DNA of 64,000 nt from an uncultured bacterium (GTDB taxonomy: Bacteria; Planctomycetota; UBA8108; UBA1146): assembly GCA_913056395.1 (NCBI GenBank), contig CAJXMG010000009.1, positions 28,973-92,972 on the forward strand, written 5' to 3'. Of the stretch, positions 30,548-41,102 are shown one piece after another. The notes under the pieces are model-generated. The model was given only the letters and a program-made list of their open reading frames with translations, was not told the origin of the DNA and made no database searches. Positions within the stretch are counted from its first letter, which is position 1, and each line of letters opens with the position of its first letter. Made by a program: the position numbers and the translations under genes.

Positions 30548-32070
30548 CGGTTTGTGTTTCCTGTTCCTTCTCTTCTGGCTGCTGCTCCCCAGGCTCCACC
30601 GGAATGGTCGACAGGGGTGGACTGACTGAAAGAAGAGGCCAGTGCGTGTCGGGCAATGATGGCGGCGACCATTTGAATCGCATCCGGGTCAGCGGCCTCG
30701 TCACGCTTCTTCTGAAGCCAGGTCTCAAGAGTCGTGGTGTCGAATTCTCCGTTGAGGAACCAATCCTGATCGCAGAGTTCGATACCTAGGGGGACATTGG
30801 TGTGTATTCCCCCGATTCGAAGTCTTGAAAGTAGTGAAGACAGCCTTTGCGAGGCCATGTCTCTGGACTCTGCCCAGACGATGGCCTTGGCCAACATCGG
30901 ATCGTAGAAGGGGGTGACATCGAGTCCTTCACGCAATGCCCCATCGATTCTGCAGAATGGAGCATGAGGGATTCTCAAGCCGAGAATCTGCCCTGTGGAT
31001 GGAATGAAATCCCGGTAGGGATCTTCTGCGCAGACCCTGAATTCCAGCGACCAGCCACGCATCGGAATATCGGGGTCATGATCCAGTTTTCTTCCTGCAG
31101 CAACGTCCAGCTGCATGCCGACGAGGTCGATTCCGGTGACCATTTCTGTCACCGGATGTTCCACTTGCAGGCGGGTATTCATTTCAAGGAAGTAAAACTC
31201 TCCCCGGGCTTCTTCATAGAGGAACTCCATGGTTCCGGCACCACGGTAATTCAGGGCCGCAGCACCCGAAACGGCTGCTGCACGAAACTTCTTGCGCATC
31301 TCTTCGTCGATGGCGGGGGAAGGGCTTTCCTCTAGAATCTTCTGGTGATTCCGCTGAAGGGAGCATTCCCTCTCCCCAAGGAACCAGACCGATCCATGGC
31401 CATCGCCCACGACCTGTGCCTCGATATGTTTGGCATTTTGTACCAAGCGTTCGATGTAAACACGGTCGTCGCCAAAAGAAGCTTTCGCCTCAGAGCGGGT
31501 TCGCTCCCAGAAAGGAATCAGATCTGCATCTGAATCGACCCGGCGAATCCCCTTGCCACCGCCGCCTCCTGCCGCCTTCAAAAGAAGGGGGTAGCCGATT
31601 TCAGCGGCAGCAGCTTTGAGGTCCTTTTCGTTGTCGATGGGGTTTTCGGTTCCGGGGATCACGGGAACCGCTGCGGCTTTCATCAGTTCTCGCGCCCGGA
31701 CTTTGTCGCCCATCGATTCAATTTGTTCAGGGGTTGGCCCAATGAAGGTTAATCCAGCGGCTTCAACTGCTCTGGCAAAATCTGCGTTTTCAGCCAGGAA
31801 ACCATAGCCTGGGTGAATCGCATCGGCTCCGGTATGACGTGCGGCTTCCAGCAACCGATCTACACGGAGGTAGGACTCGGTGGGGGCTGCGGGGCCGAGG
31901 AGGAAGGATTCGTCCGCTGCAAAGCGATGGGGAGCGGTTCTGTCCGCCTCTGAGTGGACAGCCACCGTTTCGATCCCGCGCTCTCTACAGCCTTGAAAAA
32001 CCCGGATGGCGATTTCGCCGCGATTGGCGACGAGGACCTTTTTGATAGGGCGTGGAGATTCTGTGTTCAC
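30544..32070 (-). CDS. Biotin carboxylase subunit of acyl-CoA (propionyl-CoA) carboxylase
   Basis: [49 protein letters not shown]...[26 protein letters not shown]. Confidence 0.93.
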   Translation of the reverse strand: MNTESPRPIKKVLVANRGEIAIRVFQGCRERGIETVAVHSEADRTAPHRFAADESFLLGPAAPTESYLRVDRLLEAARHTGADAIHPGYGFLAENADFARAVEAAGLTFIGPTPEQIESMGDKVRARELMKAAAVPVIPGTENPIDNEKDLKAAAAEIGYPLLLKAAGGGGGKGIRRVDSDADLIPFWERTRSEAKASFGDDRVYIERLVQNAKHIEAQVVGDGHGSVWFLGERECSLQRNHQKILEESPSPAIDEEMRKKFRAAAVSGAAALNYRGAGTMEFLYEEARGEFYFLEMNTRLQVEHPVTEMVTGIDLVGMQLDVAAGRKLDHDPDIPMRGWSLEFRVCAEDPYRDFIPSTGQILGLRIPHAPFCRIDGALREGLDVTPFYDPMLAKAIVWAESRDMASQRLSSLLSRLRIGGIHTNVPLGIELCDQDWFLNGEFDTTTLETWLQKKRDEAADPDAIQMVAAIIARHALASSFSQSTPVDHSGGAWGAAARREGTGNTNR

Positions 32071-33614
32071 AGCGGCTCATTCCCGTGTTTTTTGGGAGGA
32101 TTGCTGTCCCGTTTTCCTGCCAGAAGTCGCAAGCCTTCAATCAGTCGGTGACGGGTTTCCGGCTCCTCGATCACTGCGTCAACATATCCACGTTCAGCAG
32201 CCGTAAATGGATTGGCGAAGAGATCTTCGTATTCCTGGGTCCGATCCTCTGCAACCTGAGTGGGGTTGTCGGATGCTGAAATCTCTTTACGGAATAAAAT
32301 CTCTACAGCGCCCTTGGCACCCATCACCGCGATTTCAGCGGAAGGCCAGGCAAAGTTCAGGTCTCCACGAATATGTTTGGAAGACATGACGTCGTATGCG
32401 CCACCATAGGCTTTACGGGTGATGACCGTCAGTTTCGGGACAGTTGCTTCACAGTATGCGTAAAGCAGCTTGGCACCATGAGTGATGATGCCATTCCACT
32501 CCTGATCGGTTCCCGGCATGAATCCGGGAACATCGACAAAGGTGAGGATCGGAATATTGAAACAATCGAGGAAGCGAACAAATCTGGCGGCCTTGACACT
32601 TGCCTGAATATCGAGGCAACCAGCAAGGACTGAAGGCTGGTTGGCGACAATGCCGACAGTCTGCCCATCCATTCTTGCGAACGCGGTAATAATGTTTCGT
32701 GCATACTCGGGCTGAACTTCAAAGAGGGAGTCCCTGTCGACCACCTTTCGAAGGATTTCGTGCATGTCATAGGGCTTTTCCCGATTGTCAGGAATGATGT
32801 CGCTGAGAGCAGGATCTGCACGATCGATGGGGTCGCTATTTTCGACGACCGGAGCGGATTCCAGATTGTTTGCAGGCAGATAGGAAAGCAGTTTGCGGAT
32901 TTCCTCAAGGGTATGACGGTCATCGCGGCAGCGGAAATGGGCGACACCACTTTTCGCCGCATGGGTCTGGGCTCCACCCAGTTCTTCCTGTGAAACTTCT
33001 TCATGGGTCACGGTTTTGACCACATTGGGGCCGGTCACAAACATGTACGAGGTTCCATCGGCCATGAAGATGAAATCGGTAAGAGCGGGTGAATAGACCG
33101 CGCCACCTGCACAGGGGCCGAGAATCGCACTGATTTGGGGAACCACACCTGAAGCCATCGTGTTTCTCAGGAAGATATCGGCGTATCCACCCAGGCTGGC
33201 AACGCCTTCCTGAATCCGGGCTCCTCCCGAATCGTTGAGACCGATCAGGGGGGCTCCGGCCTTGATCGCCATCTCCATGATCTTGCAGATCTTGGCAGCA
33301 TTGGTGGCAGAGAGACTGCCGCCTTCGACGGTGAAGTCCTGGCTGTAGAGGAAGACCCTGCGACCATTGACCTCTCCCCAGCCCGTGACGACTCCGTCGC
33401 CCGGAGTTTTGCGATCCTGCATTCCAAAGTCGGTGCAACGGTGGGTCACCATGGCATCCAGTTCCTGGAAAGTACCGGAGTCGAGGAAGACCTCGATTCT
33501 TTCACGCGCGGTCAACTTTCCGGAATTATGCTGTTTTTCGATTCGGGCCTCGCCGCCTCCATTTCGGGAAGCTTCCAGTCTGTTGCGAGTTTCGATCCGG
33601 TTCTTCTCCTTCAT
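32067..33614 (-). CDS. Acyl-CoA (propionyl-CoA) carboxylase carboxyltransferase subunit
   Basis: [89 protein letters not shown]. Confidence 0.93.
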   Translation of the reverse strand: MKEKNRIETRNRLEASRNGGGEARIEKQHNSGKLTARERIEVFLDSGTFQELDAMVTHRCTDFGMQDRKTPGDGVVTGWGEVNGRRVFLYSQDFTVEGGSLSATNAAKICKIMEMAIKAGAPLIGLNDSGGARIQEGVASLGGYADIFLRNTMASGVVPQISAILGPCAGGAVYSPALTDFIFMADGTSYMFVTGPNVVKTVTHEEVSQEELGGAQTHAAKSGVAHFRCRDDRHTLEEIRKLLSYLPANNLESAPVVENSDPIDRADPALSDIIPDNREKPYDMHEILRKVVDRDSLFEVQPEYARNIITAFARMDGQTVGIVANQPSVLAGCLDIQASVKAARFVRFLDCFNIPILTFVDVPGFMPGTDQEWNGIITHGAKLLYAYCEATVPKLTVITRKAYGGAYDVMSSKHIRGDLNFAWPSAEIAVMGAKGAVEILFRKEISASDNPTQVAEDRTQEYEDLFANPFTAAERGYVDAVIEEPETRHRLIEGLRLLAGKRDSNPPKKHGNEPL

Positions 33615-34045
33615 CAGGAGAGCTCCTCTCGTGTGGGATACTCCACGAGTTCAATGAGCACACCGCCGGCACTGCCGGGGTGAACGAAGTTGATTTGGGT
33701 ACCATGGCTTCCCGGTTGGGGGGTGTCATAAATCAGTCTTGCCCCATTTTTTTTCAACCGTGCCATCGTGTCCTCAAGGTGGGGGGTGCGATAGGCAATG
33801 TGGTGAATTCCCTCCCCCTTTTTCTCGATGAATTTGGCGATGGGAGAGTCTGCTTCAGTGGGTTCGAGCAGTTCTGTTTTGCCCTCTCCGGTCTCCAGAA
33901 AGGCCACAGTGACCTTTTGTGATTTGACCAACTCTCTGTGGCCAGTTTTTGCACCCAGTCCGTTATTCCAGAGCAGGAGTGCCTTCTCGATCGATTTGAC
34001 TGCAATTCCCACATGATCAATGACGAGGCCTTCAAGCATTGTCAT
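33614..34045 (-). CDS. mce: Methylmalonyl-CoA epimerase
   Basis: [35 protein letters not shown] (VOC fold). Internal start preferred over the ORF-track start at 34276. Confidence 0.9.
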   Translation of the reverse strand: MTMLEGLVIDHVGIAVKSIEKALLLWNNGLGAKTGHRELVKSQKVTVAFLETGEGKTELLEPTEADSPIAKFIEKKGEGIHHIAYRTPHLEDTMARLKKNGARLIYDTPQPGSHGTQINFVHPGSAGGVLIELVEYPTREELS

Positions 34046-34457
34046 TCTCCCTTTCACCCGGCCTGAGCTGTTGGCGGAGATCGGCGACGATCTGCTCGAG
34101 GGGGGTCCCTGGTGGATAAAGATGGTCAAACCCTGCTTTTTGAAGTGATTCAATATCCTGCTGCGGAATGATGCCTCCACCAAAGAGCAAAATATCTTCT
34201 GCATCCTCTTCCTTGAGGATCCTGGAGACTTCGACGAAGTGTGTCTCATGCGCACCAGAGAGACTGGACAATCCAATTGCCTCGACGTCTTCCTCGATGG
34301 CAGCTTTGACGATCTGTTCCGCAGTCGTTCGCAAGCCGGTATAGATCACTTCCATTCCCGCATCACGGAGCGCGCGAAGAACCAGGCGGATTCCACGGTC
34401 GTGTCCATCGAGACCCGGTTTGGCCAACAGGATGCGAATCGGTCCACTTCTAGCCAT
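34032..34457 (-). CDS. Methylmalonyl-CoA mutase, B12-binding (small) subunit
   Basis: ILLAKPGLDGHDRG (DxHxxG B12 motif), GLSSLSGAH, LLFGGGIIPQQDI. Confidence 0.93.
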   Translation of the reverse strand: MARSGPIRILLAKPGLDGHDRGIRLVLRALRDAGMEVIYTGLRTTAEQIVKAAIEEDVEAIGLSSLSGAHETHFVEVSRILKEEDAEDILLFGGGIIPQQDIESLQKAGFDHLYPPGTPLEQIVADLRQQLRPGERENDNA

Positions 34458-36072
34458 GGTCCTGAAACTCCCCAAAAACCCTGCTGAGGGTGGTGCAAAT
34501 TTCTCCCAGAGTGCAACCGGCTTCCAGAGCGTCCACCATGACAGGGATCAAGTTGGAGTCACCGGAAGCGGCGGCCTCGATGTGATTCAAATGACTCTCG
34601 ATTTCAGCCTGGTCCCTCTTTGCCCGATGGGTTGAGAGAGCTTCCTTGCGCTGTGCTTCCACTGCAGGATCGACACTGAAGGGCGCTTCAGGAATCTCTC
34701 CATCACGGGTCACGCCAATGGGCGTGGTTTTTCCCGAATCCTGATCGAGTTGAGATTTGTAAGCGCTGTCTTCGATGGCTCTTCTGACATAGCCATCCCG
34801 TATCGCCTTGAGCATTCCGCCGCGTTCATCAATTTCGTGGATCAGGCTCAGGGCTTCTTGCTCGATGGAGTCGGTCATATTCTCGATGAATGGGGCGCCT
34901 CCGAGTGGGTCGACACAATCTGCGACACCGGATTCGCTGGCGATGATTTGTTGGGTTCGAAGTGCCAACCTCGCTGCTTCCTCACTGGGAAGTGACAACG
35001 CCTCGTCCCAGCCATTGGTGTGGAGGGATTGTGTACCTCCCAAAACCGCAGCAAGCGCCTGAATGGTGACTCGGACAACGTTGTTGGAGGGTTCCATCGC
35101 TTGCAAAGTCGATCCACCGGTTTGGCTGTGAAATCTCAACTGGCAGGCCCGATCGTCATCCAGACCGAATCGGTCTCGACAAATTCTGGCCCACATTCTC
35201 CGAGCGGCCCTGAACTTTGCGACCTCTTCAAAGAGTTGGTTGTGCGAGTTGAAGAAGAAGGAAAGCCTGCGACCCACGGAAACCAGATCGAGACCCCGAT
35301 CGCGGCACGCTTCCATGTAGGCTATTCCGTCAGCCAGAGTGAAGGCGATCTCCTGTGCTGCTGTGGAGCCCGCCTCCCGGATGTGATAGCCGCTGATGCT
35401 GATGGGATAAAAGGCCGGGACTTCCTTCTGACAGTATTCGATGACGTCGACGACCAGTCTCATGGATGGTTCGACCGGGAATCTTTGAGTTCCCCTGGCG
35501 ATGAATTCCTTGAGAATGTCGTTCTGAAAGGTCCCTCGCAGTTTTGAAGCGGGAACGCCACGGCGTCTGGCGAGAGCCACGAGGAGTGAAAGCAGAATGG
35601 AGGACGTGGAGTTGATCGTCATCGAGATACTGACGCTGTCGATGGGGATCTCAGCCAGAAGGGCATCGAGATCGTCGACGGTGTTGATCGGGACGCCGAC
35701 TCGACCGACTTCGCCCATCGCTTCTGCCGCATCGCTGTCGTAACCGATCTGGGTCGGCAGATCGAAAGCAACGGAAAGGCCGGTCTGACCCTTTTCCAGT
35801 AGGTAACGGAAGCGGGCATTGGTTTCCGCAGGGGACGAATAACCGGCGTATTGGCGCATCGTCCACAAGCGACCGCGGTACATGCTGGGGTGGATTCCCC
35901 GGGTGAAGGGGTATTCCCCGGCACCTTCCGAGGCTGGATCGGCGGAATACATCGGCTCGACCGGAATTCCTCCGGAAGTCAGAAATTCCTGGGCCCGTTC
36001 CGGGTGCCCCTCGACGAAAGGACGCCAGGTACGATCCTTCCATTCCGATGGGGGCGGGCTCTCGGCACTCAT
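34450..36072 (-). CDS. Methylmalonyl-CoA mutase, large (catalytic) subunit
   Basis: RGIHPSMYRGRLWTMRQYAGYSSPAETN, GQTGLSVAFDLPTQIGYDSD, GTFQNDILKEFIARGT, SISGYHIREAGSTAAQE. Confidence 0.94.
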   Translation of the reverse strand: MSAESPPPSEWKDRTWRPFVEGHPERAQEFLTSGGIPVEPMYSADPASEGAGEYPFTRGIHPSMYRGRLWTMRQYAGYSSPAETNARFRYLLEKGQTGLSVAFDLPTQIGYDSDAAEAMGEVGRVGVPINTVDDLDALLAEIPIDSVSISMTINSTSSILLSLLVALARRRGVPASKLRGTFQNDILKEFIARGTQRFPVEPSMRLVVDVIEYCQKEVPAFYPISISGYHIREAGSTAAQEIAFTLADGIAYMEACRDRGLDLVSVGRRLSFFFNSHNQLFEEVAKFRAARRMWARICRDRFGLDDDRACQLRFHSQTGGSTLQAMEPSNNVVRVTIQALAAVLGGTQSLHTNGWDEALSLPSEEAARLALRTQQIIASESGVADCVDPLGGAPFIENMTDSIEQEALSLIHEIDERGGMLKAIRDGYVRRAIEDSAYKSQLDQDSGKTTPIGVTRDGEIPEAPFSVDPAVEAQRKEALSTHRAKRDQAEIESHLNHIEAAASGDSNLIPVMVDALEAGCTLGEICTTLSRVFGEFQDHG

Positions 36073-36098
36073 TTCTTCACTCCTCTGCAAAATCATCC

Positions 36099-36866
36099 TC
36101 ACTTCGGGGTATCCCGGATGTGATGAATTTCAGCAGACCTCAGTTCAATCCGGTTGTTTTCGGCTGCTGAGCCGGTTTCGACGACCAATGCACCATCCTC
36201 GGTCAGGGAGACTGCTTCTCCCTGTCGCGAATGTCCCTCGAGGTCAAACCAGGAGATTCTGCGACCGATGGTATCGAGAATTGACGCAACCCTGAGTTGA
36301 CTGTGGGATCTCCCTCCGGGAGTACAATCCTCCTCAATCGCTTGATCGAACTCGATCAGGATACTTTCCAGGGCTTCTTCTGGGGAGGGACTCTGGTCAA
36401 ATTCTGCCAGGATCGACGTGGCATTTTGTGGAATTTGGGCGTGTTTCTGCAGTTCTTCCGGGGAAATCTGCAGATTGAGGCCAACACCCATCAGGACCTC
36501 TGGCCCCGCGGAGGTCAAAATGACTTCGGACAGGATCCCACCCCACTTTTTGTCGTGGATCATCAAGTCATTGGGCCACTTCAATGAGATCGCCGGAGCC
36601 GGGGGAAGGTGTCGACTGATTCCCTTTTGGACAGCAAGCCCCATGAGGAGATTCAGGAACGGATCGGGTGTCGAAGTGATGGGGTAGGTCAAGGTACACC
36701 ACAACCCACCGACTGGACTTTCCCAGCAGTTTCCCCTGCGTCCCCGTCCGGCAATCTGTCGTTCTGCGATGAAGACCCTTCTGTGTCCGGGATCCATTTC
36801 GACAGTTCTGCGGGCTTCCTCCTGGGTACTGGATGTTTTGGTCAGGCGAACCCATTGCCAATTCAT
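36099..36866 (-). CDS. birA: Biotin-[acetyl-CoA-carboxylase] ligase (lacks HTH domain)
   Basis: TSSTQEEA, ERQIAGRGRRGNCWESPVGGLWCTL, LKWPNDLMIHDKKWGGILSE. Confidence 0.93.
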   Translation of the reverse strand: MNWQWVRLTKTSSTQEEARRTVEMDPGHRRVFIAERQIAGRGRRGNCWESPVGGLWCTLTYPITSTPDPFLNLLMGLAVQKGISRHLPPAPAISLKWPNDLMIHDKKWGGILSEVILTSAGPEVLMGVGLNLQISPEELQKHAQIPQNATSILAEFDQSPSPEEALESILIEFDQAIEEDCTPGGRSHSQLRVASILDTIGRRISWFDLEGHSRQGEAVSLTEDGALVVETGSAAENNRIELRSAEIHHIRDTPK

Positions 36867-36935
36867 GTGATAATTCCTCCTGAAGCCATTCTAGCCCACG
36901 TTTCATGGGATGGGAGTCCGTGATAATCTGAAGTC

Positions 36936-37229
36936 ATGAGTAATGAGCCCAAAAAACTCAAGCCCAAGGACCTGATGGAGCTGACGGGGATCTCCCGGCA
37001 ACTCCTTCAGACTCTGGTGACGATGCGTTTGCTCGAGCCGGCTGAAGTGACAGATTCAGGTCGATATCTCTATGACGATTCGAGTGTCACCGTGGTCAAG
37101 GCTTACCTGCGCTGGCGCGATCTCGGATATCCCAAGGCAGAGATCCGACGTATGTTTCAGCATCGTTTTCGTCGAAGAAGCGGACAGCAGTCCTCTGTGA
37201 CTGATCCGACTTCGGGGAGTGAAGAATGA
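36936..37229 (+). CDS. MerR-like HTH regulator
   Basis: LKPKDLMELTGISRQLLQTLVTMRLLEPAEVTDSGRYLYDDSSVTVVKAYLRWRDLGYPKAEIRRMF. Confidence 0.75.
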   Translation: MSNEPKKLKPKDLMELTGISRQLLQTLVTMRLLEPAEVTDSGRYLYDDSSVTVVKAYLRWRDLGYPKAEIRRMFQHRFRRRSGQQSSVTDPTSGSEE

Positions 37230-37669
37230 GTGCTGGAGAATCTCACGAAGCTGTGGGAGTCACCCGGTTGCGCCCCCGATATGAGGAAACCGATCAGGGT
37301 GGAATCATTCATCATTCGAGATATGTGGTCTGGTTTGAAACAGCCCGAACTGAATGGTTGCGGGATCAGGGGCTTCCGTATCGGTCTCTGGAAAAGCGAG
37401 GAATTCGGCTTCTGGTTTCGGAAGTCCAGACCCGATACCTCCGTCCCGCCTATTACGATGACCTGATCACGATTGAGACCCGTGTAAAGTCATGCGAGGG
37501 AGCCCGGATTCGTCTTCAATACCGGGTTCTCGGCCCTGATTCTGATTTGCTGTGCACGGGGGAGACGGTTCTCGCCTGTGTCGATATTGAGCGAGGTCGG
37601 CCGACCCGACTCCCTGAAGAGTTGGTTCGTCTGTCGTCGACCAACCCGGCTGCACCGGAGCAGTCATGA
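37226..37669 (+). CDS. Acyl-CoA thioesterase, YbgC/4HBT family
   Basis: RYEETDQGGIIHHSRYVVWFETARTEWLRDQGL hot-dog thioesterase motif. Confidence 0.85.
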   Translation: MSAGESHEAVGVTRLRPRYEETDQGGIIHHSRYVVWFETARTEWLRDQGLPYRSLEKRGIRLLVSEVQTRYLRPAYYDDLITIETRVKSCEGARIRLQYRVLGPDSDLLCTGETVLACVDIERGRPTRLPEELVRLSSTNPAAPEQS

Positions 37670-38280
37670 AGCTGGGAATTTCGACACCGACAGATCTGCT
37701 TTGGATCGACCTCGACCAGGGAACGTTGATCCTTGGCAGATCCGGGTCCTGTTCTGTGACTCTTTCAGACCCTGTCCTCAGTCGGCAGCATTGTGCCATT
37801 ACCCGAGATGCCAACCGGGTCACCTGTTCCGATCTTGGAAGTTCCAATGGGACTTACCATGGGGGGGAGCTGATTGAGAGGGTCGATCTGCAGCACGGAT
37901 CGATCGTTGAATTCGGCGAATCAGCACTGCTTTTGATCACTGAAAATGGGGAACCCGGGGAAGAAGAAACATCGTTTCGATTTCCGGAGCGGGTGACCGC
38001 ACTCCGAGCTTCGATCCCCGCAATAGAAGACGATTCTGGCAGGACGACTGCCCATCTCTTCGACCTCGGGTCGCCAGGGGCACACCTGTTGGATGAAGTT
38101 CTGGTAGATCACGTCATCGGCGAGCTGTTGAAGATGTTGACCCATACCGATGAGCATTTTCGATCCCGATTGACCAGCACGATCGATCGCGCCCTCAGTG
38201 AAAACCTGTTGAATACATCGACTGACCTGAACCAACTGAGATCCAGAATCCTCGAGATTCTTGAAGAGGATCGACCATGA
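37666..38280 (+). CDS. FHA-domain protein
   Basis: LILGRSGSCSVTLSDPVLSRQHCAITRDANRVTCSDLGSSNGTYHGGELIE (canonical FHA residues). Confidence 0.9.
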   Translation: MKLGISTPTDLLWIDLDQGTLILGRSGSCSVTLSDPVLSRQHCAITRDANRVTCSDLGSSNGTYHGGELIERVDLQHGSIVEFGESALLLITENGEPGEEETSFRFPERVTALRASIPAIEDDSGRTTAHLFDLGSPGAHLLDEVLVDHVIGELLKMLTHTDEHFRSRLTSTIDRALSENLLNTSTDLNQLRSRILEILEEDRP

Positions 38281-39494
38281 CCCTGATATGCGTATGGTTG
38301 TTGCAATTCCACATGACTACCCTGATCTCTCTGGATGACAGCGCCAAGGCTGCCAGTGATTTTTTGGGTGCCCTCAAGAAAAACGACGAATCACTGATCT
38401 GCGATGCCATGGAGCGCCTGGGGGAGCACGATAACGGTACTGTTGCAGGGTTATTGATTGAGAAGGGCATGACTCATCCGTCCTTGATGGTTCATGAGGA
38501 AGCCTTGAGATTGGTCAGAGGGCTGAAAAGCGAAGACGCCAAAGACCGGATTGTTCAAATCGTGCGTCGTTCCCGAAGGTTTGAATCTCGAATGGATGCG
38601 ATGCGGGTTCTCAAATCATGGCCCCACAACGATTCCAGGCCGGAGTTCATCGGTCGTTTACAGGACAAGACGGATTGGGTCGTTTCGCTGGCGATTCAAT
38701 TTCTGCGCGACCACCCTCATCCGGAGACGATTTCTGCACTGATTGACAAGCTGTCCAAAACCAACGGCAGGCAGTCAGAAGAAATCGTCGAATTGCTCAA
38801 ATCGATGACCGGTGAAAATTATCCTGCCGATACGGGCGGTTGGAGAATCTGGTGGGAACAAAACAGTGAGGGTTGGTCCCCCGTGGAGAATTCATCGAAA
38901 GAGGGAAACAGCGAAAAGAAAGATGTTTCTACCGCCGTTCGCGATGGTCTTTATGGAGAGATCGCCAGTGAGCGTGTGGTTTTCCTTCTGGATGTGTCAG
39001 GGAGCATGCTCGCGAGTACTGCAGTGGATGATTCCCGGATTGAGATTGCAAAAAATCAGCTGAAGCGTGTTCTTCAAGGTGGATTGACCACCAAGAGCAA
39101 GTTCACCATCGTGGCCTTTTCCGACGAGTTGACGGTTCTTTCTCCCAAATTGGTCAAGGCCAAGGGGGGCAGCCTGAGGAAAGCCATCGACTTTGTCGAT
39201 CGCCTGGAGGCGGGGGGGGAAACCAACAGTTATGGAGCTCTCCAGAAAGCATTTGCGGACCGGGAAGTGGATACCATCTATCTGCTCTCCGATGGATCTC
39301 CGACCGCGGGTGAGGAAACGTCTCTCAAAATGATTGCGGATGCGGTTTCCCAGTGGAACAGGTACCGGGGGGTCAGGATTCATTGCATCGGTTTCTTTGC
39401 CGGGACGGCCCCAAATCAGGATGAGGCCAGCGCGAGTGAGTTTTTGAAGACCCTTTCCAGGCTGAATTTCGGCAAATATGTGGAGATTCGCTGA
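38277..39494 (+). CDS. HEAT-like repeat plus von Willebrand factor A domain protein
   Basis: N-terminal helical repeats; MIDAS motif VVFLLDVSGSMLAST, GGETNSYGALQKAF, TIYLLSDGSPTAGE. Confidence 0.85.
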   Translation: MTLICVWLLQFHMTTLISLDDSAKAASDFLGALKKNDESLICDAMERLGEHDNGTVAGLLIEKGMTHPSLMVHEEALRLVRGLKSEDAKDRIVQIVRRSRRFESRMDAMRVLKSWPHNDSRPEFIGRLQDKTDWVVSLAIQFLRDHPHPETISALIDKLSKTNGRQSEEIVELLKSMTGENYPADTGGWRIWWEQNSEGWSPVENSSKEGNSEKKDVSTAVRDGLYGEIASERVVFLLDVSGSMLASTAVDDSRIEIAKNQLKRVLQGGLTTKSKFTIVAFSDELTVLSPKLVKAKGGSLRKAIDFVDRLEAGGETNSYGALQKAFADREVDTIYLLSDGSPTAGEETSLKMIADAVSQWNRYRGVRIHCIGFFAGTAPNQDEASASEFLKTLSRLNFGKYVEIR

Positions 39495-39520
39495 AGCCGT
39501 GAGTGCTTGACCCCTGCGAC

Positions 39521-41050
39521 ATGTCAGGGTTTCATCCAAGTGATCCAGATATAAGGAGAGTTTTGGCAACTGATCCCCAAGATCCGAACATCGGCGACCT
39601 TATCGGCCATGCGGGAGGCTCCGACAGAGTGGGCCCGACGGGTGAGGAGTCAGCGGATCTCTCGAGCGAACAGTTGATTCAGAATATTCTCAACAAGCTA
39701 CCCGATGAACAACGGCGAGAAGCGCAACAGGAACTGACCCGTTCGATCCCGGATCGCGGCCCCGGAATCCTGGTGATTGCCGGAGCCGAGGACTCCTATA
39801 AATTGACGGGCCAGTTTGGCCATTTGGCCACCCTGGTTCCCAAGGATCACCTGGACGATCCCTATTGTGATTCGATGGAAGAATATGCAGGGGTCATTCT
39901 CGTGGATAACGGAATGCTCCCGGGTGCGGCTGATTTGCTGAACAGGGCTTTGGGGAAACCGGTGGCACTGCTCAGTCCTGAGGGTAAGGGTCTGAGTCAT
40001 GCCGGACTATGGTGCATGAATCTTCCACTGGATTCCGAGCATAATCGCGAAGTGGTCCAGAAATTGGCCGCTGGAGAACATCCTCCCGCCGAGGATTTCG
40101 TGGATTCAGAAAACTCGAAGAGCAAACTACGTTCAGAAGAATGGCCATCCCCTCGTGAACGGCTGGATCCGGAAGAATTGGACGTCTTGACACAACCCTA
40201 TGAACCCTCGGTCGATGCAGAGATGACCTCAGCACCGGAGATGACTGAAACTGGCATGAAAGTCGATCCGCTCAATTTGATTCGCCTTCTTCTCGAGGCA
40301 CGCAGTACGGGGGAATCCTCTGCCGAAACCATTAAGAAATGGGTTGAGAGTGAATCGGTTTTGCAGGGTTGGGTGGAAGTGACTCCCGGTACCGGAGAGA
40401 CACCCTTGATCAGGGCCGGAGGACGATCTCCCGGAGATGTCTATCGGGAATTGGGTAGCGTCATCGATCAACGGACGCCGATTCCCGCTGCTGCCGGTGA
40501 GTGGGGGCCCTTTATCGGATTCCGTGTTGAGAATCACTGGATGGGGATTTTACCTGGCAAGTCCGCGGAGTCGCGCCGTGCTTTCTGGGACATTCTGGAT
40601 ATGATTCCCGGAATCGAAAATCTGGTACCGATTCATGAGGCGGATGGAACTCCACGAGTGGAGGATCCTGAGAGCCGATTCGAAAGATTGCTTCACTCCA
40701 GAATTCGCTCTTCGGAAAGAAGGGGATTGCTGCCTGGTGTGTTGCTGCTGGAGTTCCCTGGAAATGCCAAAAGAGAGCTCTCAAAGCTTCAAAGGGTGAT
40801 CCGGGCAACCGATTGGTGTGAAGTTTCCGATAACCGTATTTGGGTCCTGGTTGATCAACCGGACTACGGAGCCGCACAGCGACTCTCTTCAAGAATACTG
40901 GAAGAGCTTCCCGGAGTCAGGGGAGGGGGTACGATCGGGGCATGCACCGGGTACGTTGCCCGACAGTGCATGGATCGCGTTGTCGAGTTGTTGAGAAACA
41001 GCAACCAGGAAACGCTGAACATTGAGGAAGAGATCTCCCGGGATCGGTGA
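39521..41050 (+). CDS. Hypothetical protein with degenerate GGDEF-like C-terminal domain
   Basis: C-terminal GVLLLEFPGN...LQRVIRATDWCEVSDNRIWVLVDQPDYGAAQRLSSRILEEL...GGGTIGACTGYVA has a GGDEF-fold pattern without the GGDEF signature. Confidence 0.5.
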   Translation: MSGFHPSDPDIRRVLATDPQDPNIGDLIGHAGGSDRVGPTGEESADLSSEQLIQNILNKLPDEQRREAQQELTRSIPDRGPGILVIAGAEDSYKLTGQFGHLATLVPKDHLDDPYCDSMEEYAGVILVDNGMLPGAADLLNRALGKPVALLSPEGKGLSHAGLWCMNLPLDSEHNREVVQKLAAGEHPPAEDFVDSENSKSKLRSEEWPSPRERLDPEELDVLTQPYEPSVDAEMTSAPEMTETGMKVDPLNLIRLLLEARSTGESSAETIKKWVESESVLQGWVEVTPGTGETPLIRAGGRSPGDVYRELGSVIDQRTPIPAAAGEWGPFIGFRVENHWMGILPGKSAESRRAFWDILDMIPGIENLVPIHEADGTPRVEDPESRFERLLHSRIRSSERRGLLPGVLLLEFPGNAKRELSKLQRVIRATDWCEVSDNRIWVLVDQPDYGAAQRLSSRILEELPGVRGGGTIGACTGYVARQCMDRVVELLRNSNQETLNIEEEISRDR

Positions 41051-41102
41051 TCTCTTTCCGGGCCTCCCGCCCGATCGAGTCCGAAAGACCTGCGGTACGA
41101 AG

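Noticed and set aside
33614-34276. Long version of methylmalonyl-CoA epimerase (220 aa)
   Set aside because: The N-terminal ~77 aa overlap the B12-subunit gene in another frame and are unlike epimerases; an internal start near 34045 is preferred.
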